21,018 nucleotides of DNA from an uncultured bacterium (lineage in GTDB: Bacteria > Verrucomicrobiota > Lentisphaeria > Victivallales > Victivallaceae): contig CASECL010000183.1 in the NCBI GenBank assembly GCA_949286445.1, forward strand, positions 1 to 21,018, given 5' to 3'. The notes beneath the pieces are model-generated. The model saw only the letters and a list, made by a program, of their open reading frames with translations. It ran no database searches and had not been told where the DNA came from. The position numbers and the translations under genes are program-made. Positions 14,793 to 21,018 of this stretch are shown in pieces. Position 1 is the first letter of the stretch; the number at the start of each line of letters is the position of its first letter.

Positions 14793-15700
14793 AAGAAGAA
14801 AACGCCGTTAAAGAAGACGCCGTTAAGGAAAATGTGACGCCGCCGGAAAAAAAGAAAAAGAAAGGCCGCTGGAAAAAAGTACTTATCTATACTGTTTTAA
14901 CTTTGGTTGTTCTGATTATTGCTGCAATCATCACCCTTGATTTTACCATTGCCGCCGCGGTGCGCACGGTGGGCAGCAGCGCAGTCGGCACCAAAGTATC
15001 GCTGGATTCATTCCGGCTCTGGATTCTGGGCGGCCGGGCAGTGATCAACAAACTGGCGGTGGCCAATCCGCCGGGATACAATCAGCCGGCCGCGCTGGAA
15101 TTGAACAAAATGGTTTTCGATCTGGATACCGGAACGGTGTTTTCCGACAAAATTGTGGTGGAAGAACTCACCGTTGACGGTTTGACTATGAATTATGATC
15201 TCCGGCTCGACGGCAGCAGCAATTTGAAAGACATCCAGAACAATCTGGAAAAATTTGCCGGTTCAGCCGGAGAGAAACCGGCAGAAACCAAGCCGGCTGC
15301 ATCTCAACCGGCAGAAACCAAACCCGCCGCGGATAATACCACAGTTTCTCCGGAAGAACAGGCAGATGCGGCAAAGACAGCCTCCAAGAAAGTGGTGATA
15401 AAGAAATTCACTTTGCAGAACTCCTATTTTGTCATTTCTTCCACTTCCCTGGGCATCAACACCAGAATTCCCCTGCCGACACTGGAATTGGAAAACGTGG
15501 GGGAAGGAAAAAATCTGGCTGAAACCTTGAATGAAATTTATCAGGAAATACTGAAAGTCGCGCTCAAAACAGCCGCTGATACCGACAGTTCGCTGTCTGA
15601 AATAGGTTCTTCTCTGGAAAAAGGTCTGAAAGACGCCGGAAAAGAGTTGGAAAAGGGTTCCAAAGGGGCCCTGGATGCGTTGAAAAATATTTTCAAATAA
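14789..15700 (+). CDS. AsmA-like inner-membrane protein
   Basis: This 303-residue protein has a charged N-terminus with a lysine cluster (KKKKKGRWKK, about 20-30), one transmembrane helix (about 31-53) and a periplasmic domain. VGSSAVGTKVSLDSFRLW, RAVINKLAVANPPGYNQPAALELNKM and VEELTVDGLTMNYDLRLDG are the repeating beta-strand motifs of AsmA/DUF748 proteins, known as bridge-like lipid-transfer or envelope-assembly factors. A low-complexity linker (about 160-190) contains the duplicated PAETKPAA. The C-terminal 40 residues are a charged amphipathic helix (EKGLKDAGKELEKGSKGALD). The start overlaps the asnB stop (ATGA), with GAAGGAG about 8 bases upstream. It is much shorter than E. coli AsmA (about 617 residues), like many small PVC-type members. 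Confidence 0.82.
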   Translation: MKEENAVKEDAVKENVTPPEKKKKKGRWKKVLIYTVLTLVVLIIAAIITLDFTIAAAVRTVGSSAVGTKVSLDSFRLWILGGRAVINKLAVANPPGYNQPAALELNKMVFDLDTGTVFSDKIVVEELTVDGLTMNYDLRLDGSSNLKDIQNNLEKFAGSAGEKPAETKPAASQPAETKPAADNTTVSPEEQADAAKTASKKVVIKKFTLQNSYFVISSTSLGINTRIPLPTLELENVGEGKNLAETLNEIYQEILKVALKTAADTDSSLSEIGSSLEKGLKDAGKELEKGSKGALDALKNIFK

Positions 15701-15720
15701 AATCAGTAAATAAAATAAAA

Positions 15721-15780
15721 CGGCGGCGTGGTTCTGTTGCAGGAGAAAAAACAGATCCGCGCCGCCGGAAAACTGTTTTT
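15721..15780 (+). terminator. Long stem-loop between the AsmA-like gene and hrpA
   Basis: Positions 15721-15738 and 15750-15767 form an 18-bp stem with one G-U wobble and one T-T mismatch, and an 11-nt loop containing AGGAG. The wobble pairs only in plus-strand RNA, so that strand is the likely functional one. The T-run (15776-15780) is 8 bases beyond the stem, so it is an imperfect intrinsic terminator. It may also act as a processing or attenuation structure ahead of hrpA. Confidence 0.6.
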
Positions 15781-15792
15781 GCGCGTTCCAAT

Positions 15793-18700
15793 GTGAGAAC
15801 GGGTAAAAAATTATCAGCATATATGAGACAATTTGAAGCCGCGCGCCGGGAGGCGGCGGAAAAGATAAAGTTTACCTATCCGGAGGATCTTCCGGTGGGA
15901 CGCCGCGCCGGAGAAATCGCGGAATTATGGCGGAAACACCAGTTAATCATACTTGGCGGGGCAACCGGTTCAGGTAAGACCACCCAGCTGCCCAAGATTG
16001 CCTTTTCCCTGGGCTGCGGCAGAAAGGGCCGGATCGGCTGTACCCAGCCCCGGAGGATCGCGGCGACCGCGATGGCCAACCGCCTGGCAGATGAATTGAA
16101 AGTGAGTTGCGGAGGAGAAGTCGGCTTCCAGGTGCGTTTTTCCAACCATTGCAATGAGAAAACCATCTTCAAATTCATGACCGACGGCATACTCCTGGCG
16201 GGAACGGCAGGAGACAGGAAACTGCTGGAATATGACTGCCTGATTATTGACGAAGCGCATGAACGGTCTCTGAATATTGATTTCTGCCTCGGTTACATCA
16301 AAGACCTGCTGCCCCGGCGGCCGGACCTGAAAGTTGCCATATCTTCAGCCACGCTGGATATGGAGGAATTCAAGCGTTTTTTCCCGGATGCCGGAGTAAT
16401 TGAAGTGGAGGGACGGAGTTTCCCGGTGGAAGACTTTTACCAGATCCCGGAAGACGCCGATGAGGAACTGGAAGATCAGGTGGCCCGGGCAGTGAAATTC
16501 GCCGGTGAACTGGATCCATCCGGAGATATTCTGGTTTTCCTCCCCGGTGAACGGGAAATCCGGGATACCGCCGATTTGCTTAACGGGAGAAATTTTCCCA
16601 ATACGGAAGTATTGATGCTGTTTTCCCGCCTGAGCAGTCAGGATCAGCAGAAGATTTTCCGTCCGGGCTCAAAAAGGCGGATTATTCTGGCTACCAATGT
16701 GGCGGAAACGTCATTGACCATACCACGGATACGTTTCTGTGTAGATTCAGGGTTGGCGCGGATCAGCCGTTACAATCCCCGCAACCGGATTCAGGAACTG
16801 CATATTGAAAGCATCTCCCGCTCCAGCATACGCCAGCGGCGCGGACGCTGCGGCCGGCTGCGGGACGGAGTCTGCATACATCTCTATTCGGAAGAAGAGG
16901 AAAAGCGTGCCGATGAATTCACCGATCCGGAAATCAGACGCACCTCGCTTGCCGGGGTAATATTGCAGATGGCAATGCTGCGCCTGCCGCGGATTGACCG
17001 TTTTCCATTCATCAATCCGCCGCCGTCGGCTCTGGTGCGGGAGGGGCTGCGGACGCTGACCGACCTGGAGGCGATAACTCCATCCGGAGCTTTGACCGAG
17101 ACCGGACGGGAACTTGCCCGGCTGCCGCTGGATCCGCATTTGGGAAAAATGCTGCTTTCCGGGAAAAAATTCAAACTTTTCCCTGAACTTCTGACCACCG
17201 TGGCCGCCCTTTCTGTCCCGGACGTCCGGGAACGTCCGGCGGAAAATCCCCGGCCGGCAGATGAAGCGCACCGGAAATTCAACGACAGCCGTTCTGATTA
17301 TCTCGGTATGATAAATTTGTATAACGCACTGATGGATTTTTCCTCCGGGAAAAAACCCACCCATGGCCAGATGCGCAAATTCTGCCGGGCAAATTATCTG
17401 AATTACAACCGGATGACCGAGTGGATGAATTTAATTGACGATGTGTTTTCCTCGGCCCGGGAACTTGCCTGGCAGGTGAAAGCTCCGGCAGGAAAACTGG
17501 AAAATATTGATTACCAGCTTTATCATACTGCCATTCTCTCCGGCATCCCCCGCAACGTTTCCCATTATGACAGGGAGAAAAACGTTTTCTGCGGCGTCGG
17601 CGGCAGTAAATATCTTATTTTCCCCGGTTCCGCGCTGGCGGGGAAAAAACCACTGCCGGAGTGGCTGATGAGTTTCGCGCTCACCGAAACCAGCCGTTTA
17701 TTCGCCCGGATAAATGCTTCTATTGCGCCGGAGTATCTGGAAAGAGCGGTGCCTCACCTGCTTAACAAAGTTTACGACCAGATCCACTACGAAGAAAGAA
17801 GCGGCTTCGTCCGGGCGAGAGAGAAACTGACCTTTTCAGGGTTGACGGTAAACCCCGGCAGGAGAATTGATTACAGCAGAATAAATCCCCGGGAATGCCG
17901 GGAAGTTTTCATCCGGGAGGGACTGGCGGAGGGCAGAGTCAATCTTCCCGGCAGCTGGGTGGAGGAATTCAATTTTCTCCGGGATGAACTGCTCGCACTG
18001 GAACAGAAAGTCCGCCGCCCCGGCACCATCTGGGACGGCGAAGCGGCGATTGAATACTTTATGGAACACCTGCCCCCGGAGGCGTTGAGCGCCCGGAGCC
18101 TGAAACAGGATAAAAACTCATATCTGCCGACCATGGAAATACTTATGCAAAGCCAGCATGAGGAGATCCTGCCGGGGGACTATCCGGACTATCTGGAGTT
18201 TTCCGGGGAACGTTTCCGTCTGATTTACCAGTTTGCCCCCGGAGAAAAGGAGGACGGCGTCCGGCTGCTGGCAAGGGAAAAACAGCTTAATCTTCTGCCG
18301 CCATGGGCTCTCTCCGCCCCGGTGCCGGGCTACCGCCGGGAACTGGCGGAAATCTATCTGCGCAAATTGCCCAGGGAACGGCGGCGGGAATTTTTCCCGC
18401 TGCGGGAGACGGTGGATAAATTCATTGCCGCATGGAAATCAGGCAAACTCTTTACGGAACGGGATTTTGCCGGGACATTGGCGGAATATCTCAATATCAA
18501 TCCAGCTGAGTTCGACGGCGTGGAAATCCCCCCCGGGTTGCGCTGCCGGATACTGGTGCTGGATGAACAGGGTAAAGTCATCCGTGAACTGGATGAAGTA
18601 CCCGGCATGAGAGAGAGCGGATCCAAAGTGGTTTCCCGGCGGGGTGAAATAAAAAAACTTACCGTGGAACACTCCCTCGCCTGGCCGGACAGTGGCAGAA

Positions 18701-19509
18701 TACCGGAAAAAATGCCCCTGCCCGGCGATGCGGAAAAAACCGTTTATCCGGCGGTAACAGATGAAGTTACCGGGGTTGGCAAACAGCTTTTTCTCCGGGA
18801 AAATGAGGCCCGTGCCAGCCACCGGGCCGGGGTGTTGCGCCTCTTTGCCCTGCAGAACCGTCAGCAGTATGATTTTCTCAAACGCCGGATAAGACTGAAT
18901 AAAGACATTCTTCTCGGCTTCTTCTTTCATGATCCGGGAAAACGTTATCAGGATGATCTGGTCACCGCCGCGGCAGAGGAGGCAATGGGTGGAGATTTGT
19001 GGTCAATCCGTTCTGCGGAAGAATTCGCCGCGGCAGGAGAAAAAGCCATTCAGGAGTGGGGCACCGCCCTTGATGACCGGCTGGAACGGCTGGATAAACT
19101 CCAGCAGCTCTTTGCCGCCAGCGACCGGCTGCGCCGGGAAAACCGCAATTCACCGGGTGGGCTCACTCTGGACCGCCAGCTTAAAGTACTATTCCGCCCC
19201 GGTTTTATCCGGGACGGAATAGTCTGGGAACACTATCCGCGTTATTTGAAAGGCATCCGTCTGCGGCTGGAGAGAATGCACGTTTCCCCCGCCCGGGATA
19301 TGGATAAATTTGCCGCAGTGGAGGAGTATTTTGAAAAATTCATGGCCGCCTTTGCCGCAGTGGAAAATCCGGAGAAATTCCCCGATCTGATGGAGTACCA
19401 TTTCCTGCTGGAAGAAAGCCTGCTGGCCGTATTCACTCCGGAAATAAAGCCCGCCGTCCGTAATCCCCTGCGGCTGCTGCCGGAAAAATGGGAGAAAATG
19501 AGGTTGTAA
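15793..19509 (+). CDS. hrpA: ATP-dependent DEAH-box RNA helicase HrpA
   Basis: This 1238-residue cytoplasmic protein is a bacterial HrpA, close to the roughly 1300 residues of the E. coli protein, a helicase linked to mRNA processing and release of stalled ribosomes. Motif I is GGATGSGKTTQLPK (Lys62), Ia TQPRRIAA, II DEAH (153-156), III SSATLD, IV FLPGEREIRD, V ATNVAETSLTIPRIRFCVDSG, and VI QRRGRCGR. After the helicase core and the helicase-associated region comes a long C-terminal DUF3418-type region specific to HrpA. The start is uncertain: GTG at 15793 or ATG at 15823 would differ by ten residues, and neither has a ribosome binding site. No separate promoter was recognised, so expression could pass through the stem-loop at 15721. 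Its stop codon lies inside the -35 box of the leuC promoter. Confidence 0.94.
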   Translation: MRTGKKLSAYMRQFEAARREAAEKIKFTYPEDLPVGRRAGEIAELWRKHQLIILGGATGSGKTTQLPKIAFSLGCGRKGRIGCTQPRRIAATAMANRLADELKVSCGGEVGFQVRFSNHCNEKTIFKFMTDGILLAGTAGDRKLLEYDCLIIDEAHERSLNIDFCLGYIKDLLPRRPDLKVAISSATLDMEEFKRFFPDAGVIEVEGRSFPVEDFYQIPEDADEELEDQVARAVKFAGELDPSGDILVFLPGEREIRDTADLLNGRNFPNTEVLMLFSRLSSQDQQKIFRPGSKRRIILATNVAETSLTIPRIRFCVDSGLARISRYNPRNRIQELHIESISRSSIRQRRGRCGRLRDGVCIHLYSEEEEKRADEFTDPEIRRTSLAGVILQMAMLRLPRIDRFPFINPPPSALVREGLRTLTDLEAITPSGALTETGRELARLPLDPHLGKMLLSGKKFKLFPELLTTVAALSVPDVRERPAENPRPADEAHRKFNDSRSDYLGMINLYNALMDFSSGKKPTHGQMRKFCRANYLNYNRMTEWMNLIDDVFSSARELAWQVKAPAGKLENIDYQLYHTAILSGIPRNVSHYDREKNVFCGVGGSKYLIFPGSALAGKKPLPEWLMSFALTETSRLFARINASIAPEYLERAVPHLLNKVYDQIHYEERSGFVRAREKLTFSGLTVNPGRRIDYSRINPRECREVFIREGLAEGRVNLPGSWVEEFNFLRDELLALEQKVRRPGTIWDGEAAIEYFMEHLPPEALSARSLKQDKNSYLPTMEILMQSQHEEILPGDYPDYLEFSGERFRLIYQFAPGEKEDGVRLLAREKQLNLLPPWALSAPVPGYRRELAEIYLRKLPRERRREFFPLRETVDKFIAAWKSGKLFTERDFAGTLAEYLNINPAEFDGVEIPPGLRCRILVLDEQGKVIRELDEVPGMRESGSKVVSRRGEIKKLTVEHSLAWPDSGRIPEKMPLPGDAEKTVYPAVTDEVTGVGKQLFLRENEARASHRAGVLRLFALQNRQQYDFLKRRIRLNKDILLGFFFHDPGKRYQDDLVTAAAEEAMGGDLWSIRSAEEFAAAGEKAIQEWGTALDDRLERLDKLQQLFAASDRLRRENRNSPGGLTLDRQLKVLFRPGFIRDGIVWEHYPRYLKGIRLRLERMHVSPARDMDKFAAVEEYFEKFMAAFAAVENPEKFPDLMEYHFLLEESLLAVFTPEIKPAVRNPLRLLPEKWEKMRL

Positions 19510-19532
19510 AAGAACCCTTGCCATGCTATATT
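19504..19532 (+). promoter_or_regulatory. Sigma-70 promoter of leuCD
   Basis: TTGTAA (19504-19509), containing the hrpA stop TAA, and TATATT (19527-19532) are separated by 17 bp. The predicted leader is about 46 nt with AGGAG 10 bases before the ATG. A second pair, TTGACG (19538)-18-TGTAAT (19562), would start inside the ribosome binding site and is less likely. Confidence 0.6.
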
Positions 19533-19584
19533 AATAATTGACGTACTGTCTTAATCAATAATGTAATTCAGGAGTTAAACAAAA

Positions 19585-20871
19585 ATGGGAAAGACTGCTG
19601 TTGAAAAAATATTCGACGCCCATACCGTCGACCAGCCCGCGCCGGGAGTTTACGTTCTCCGGCTTGACCGGGTGTTCTGCCATGAAATAACCACCCCTAT
19701 CGCACTCAACGACCTGGTTGCCATCGGCAAAGACCGGGTATTTGATCCGGACAAAATCAAGGCGGTGATCGACCACGTCACCCCCGCCAAGGACTCCAAA
19801 ACCGCAGAACAGGGCAAAACCATGCGGGATTGGGCCAGACGGCACAATATAAAGGACTTTTTTGATATCGGCCGCAACGGAGTATGCCACGCCATTTTCC
19901 CGGAAAAAGGCTTTGTCCGTCCCGGATTTACCATTATTATGGGCGACTCGCACACCTGCACCCACGGCGCATTCGGAGCGTTCGCCGCGGGGGTGGGAAC
20001 CACCGATCTGGAAGTGGGCATCCTCAAGGGTGTCTGCACCATGCGTCACAATGACAGCATCAAGGTAAATCTGAACGGCAAACTTCCGGAAGGAGTTTAC
20101 TCCAAAGACGTCATCCTCTCTGTCATCAAACTTCTTACTGTGAACGGCGCTACCGATCAGGTAATTGAATTTGCCGGTGAAGCAGTCAAAAATATGTCCA
20201 TGGAAGCCCGCATGACCTTGAGCAATATGGCGATCGAAGCCGGAGCCACCTGCGGAATCTGTTATCCGGACGAAGTGACGGTGGATTATCTCTGGGAGTT
20301 CATCAAGGACGAATTCCCCTCCAAAGAGGCGGCATTGAAGGAGTATTCCAAGTTCCTGCCTGATCCGGATGCGGTTTACAGCAAAGTGCTTGATCTGGAT
20401 GTTTCCACCCTGGAGCCGGTAACCACTTTCAACTACAAACCCGATCAGGTCAAAACCGTGCGGGAAATGACCGGCACCCCGGTGGATCAGGTGTATATCG
20501 GATCCTGCACTAATGGCAGAATTGAAGACCTGCGCATTGCGGCAAAGGTGCTGAAAGGCCACAAAATTTCCGACCGGGTACGGGGTATTGTTTCACCCGC
20601 CACGCCGAAAATTTACGCTCAGGCTCTGGAGGAAGGGCTGCTGAAAATTTTCTCCGATGCCGGCTTCTGCGTTACCAACCCCACCTGCGGAGCCTGCCTC
20701 GGCATGAGCAACGGCGTACTGGCCAACGGCGAAGTATGCGCCTCAACCACCAACCGTAACTTCAACGGACGCATGGGCAAAGGCGGCATGGTTCACTTAA
20801 TGAGCCCGGCCACGGCGGCGGCAACGGCAATCGCCGGACATATCGTCAATTCTGAACTTTATAAAGGATGA
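19585..20871 (+). CDS. leuC: 3-isopropylmalate dehydratase large subunit (aconitase family)
   Basis: This 428-residue protein is the iron-sulphur subunit of isopropylmalate isomerase in leucine biosynthesis, or of the closely related homoaconitase. It isomerises 2- to 3-isopropylmalate together with LeuD. The [4Fe-4S] ligands are Cys308 (GSCTNGR) and Cys368/Cys371 (TNPTCGACLG). MGDSHTCTHGAFGAFAAGVGTTD (119-141) and LSNMAIEAGATCG are active-site motifs. At 428 residues it is the short archaeal/type-2 form, not the roughly 466-residue E. coli type. Substrate choice within this family is not fixed by these motifs, so homoaconitase remains possible. The small subunit follows 8 bp downstream. Confidence 0.9.
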   Translation: MGKTAVEKIFDAHTVDQPAPGVYVLRLDRVFCHEITTPIALNDLVAIGKDRVFDPDKIKAVIDHVTPAKDSKTAEQGKTMRDWARRHNIKDFFDIGRNGVCHAIFPEKGFVRPGFTIIMGDSHTCTHGAFGAFAAGVGTTDLEVGILKGVCTMRHNDSIKVNLNGKLPEGVYSKDVILSVIKLLTVNGATDQVIEFAGEAVKNMSMEARMTLSNMAIEAGATCGICYPDEVTVDYLWEFIKDEFPSKEAALKEYSKFLPDPDAVYSKVLDLDVSTLEPVTTFNYKPDQVKTVREMTGTPVDQVYIGSCTNGRIEDLRIAAKVLKGHKISDRVRGIVSPATPKIYAQALEEGLLKIFSDAGFCVTNPTCGACLGMSNGVLANGEVCASTTNRNFNGRMGKGGMVHLMSPATAAATAIAGHIVNSELYKG

Positions 20872-20879
20872 ATTACAAG

Positions 20880-21018
20880 ATGAAAAACTTTAACGGCAAA
20901 ATACTTTTTCTCGACCGTTCAGATATAAATACCGATGAAATTATCCCGGCAAAATATCTTACTGAACTTACCAAGGCGGCTCTGAAGCCCTATTGTCTGG
21001 AAGACCTCGCTCTGCCCG
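20880..21018 (+). CDS. leuD: 3-isopropylmalate dehydratase small subunit (partial)
   Basis: The 5' end of a gene cut by the window edge; 46 codons are visible. The protein begins MKNFNGKILFLDRSDINTDE, followed by IIPAKYLTELTKAALKPYC. The D-x-N-T-D-x-I-I-P-A-K-Y-L motif is the signature of the small, swivelling subunit of isopropylmalate dehydratase and homoaconitase, which gives substrate specificity. AAGGA lies 11 bases before the ATG, inside the leuC 3' end, so the two are co-transcribed and probably coupled. It pairs with the upstream large subunit. Confidence 0.88.
   Translation, partial: MKNFNGKILFLDRSDINTDEIIPAKYLTELTKAALKPYCLEDLALP

Noticed and set aside
19555..20562. A 335-codon open frame antisense to leuC
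   Set aside because: It mirrors leuC, has no ribosome binding site or recognisable motif, and leuC is certain.

Overview
The window looks like chromosomal DNA of a free-living or gut bacterium of the PVC group, most likely Lentisphaerota-like. This is an inference from the mix of genes (a secreted heparinase-II/III-type lyase beside an AraC regulator, IorAB, HrpA, a short-type LeuC/LeuD pair) and from gene style; no rRNA or other phylogenetic marker is present. Most genes are ordinary housekeeping or metabolic genes. I see no CRISPR array, insertion sequence or integrase, and no multi-gene defence or mobile system.

Layout. 1-760: on the minus strand, a HIT-family hydrolase followed by tRNA-Met/Ile2(CAT) and tRNA-Ser(GGA), each tRNA with an encoded CCA. 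762-2115: a divergent protein of the RecB/Cas4-type PD-(D/E)XK fold that keeps its four Fe-S cysteines but seems to have lost its catalytic residues, then a small single-RRM RNA-binding protein with a clear promoter and terminator. 2116-4057: a 447-bp non-coding stretch with a small tandem repeat, then a lone gene resembling phage portal proteins. 4091-6150: iorB and iorA on the minus strand, convergent with the portal-like gene and sharing a bidirectional terminator with it. 6341-8209: folD and an AraC-family regulator. 8404-10875: the secreted lyase, behind a perfect-consensus sigma-70 promoter. 11018-12477: two overlapping SIMPL-domain membrane-anchored proteins. 12560-15700: a probable three-gene unit of a STAS-domain protein, an asparagine synthetase and an AsmA-like membrane protein. 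15793-19509: a DEAH helicase HrpA. 19585-21018: leuC and the start of leuD, which runs off the window.

Working together. IorA and IorB form one enzyme that oxidises aryl-pyruvates and reduces ferredoxin; here the alpha subunit ends before the usual C-terminal ferredoxin domain. LeuC and LeuD form isopropylmalate isomerase or a close aconitase-family relative. The AraC regulator probably controls the polysaccharide lyase beside it. Promoters are easy to read: several show a TTGNNN-17-TATNNT pattern, and in three places the -35 hexamer contains the stop codon of the upstream gene.

The items most worth a second look are the apparently inactivated Fe-S nuclease-fold protein (762-1688), the solitary portal-like gene (2563-3966), and the IorA without its iron-sulphur domain (4561-6150).
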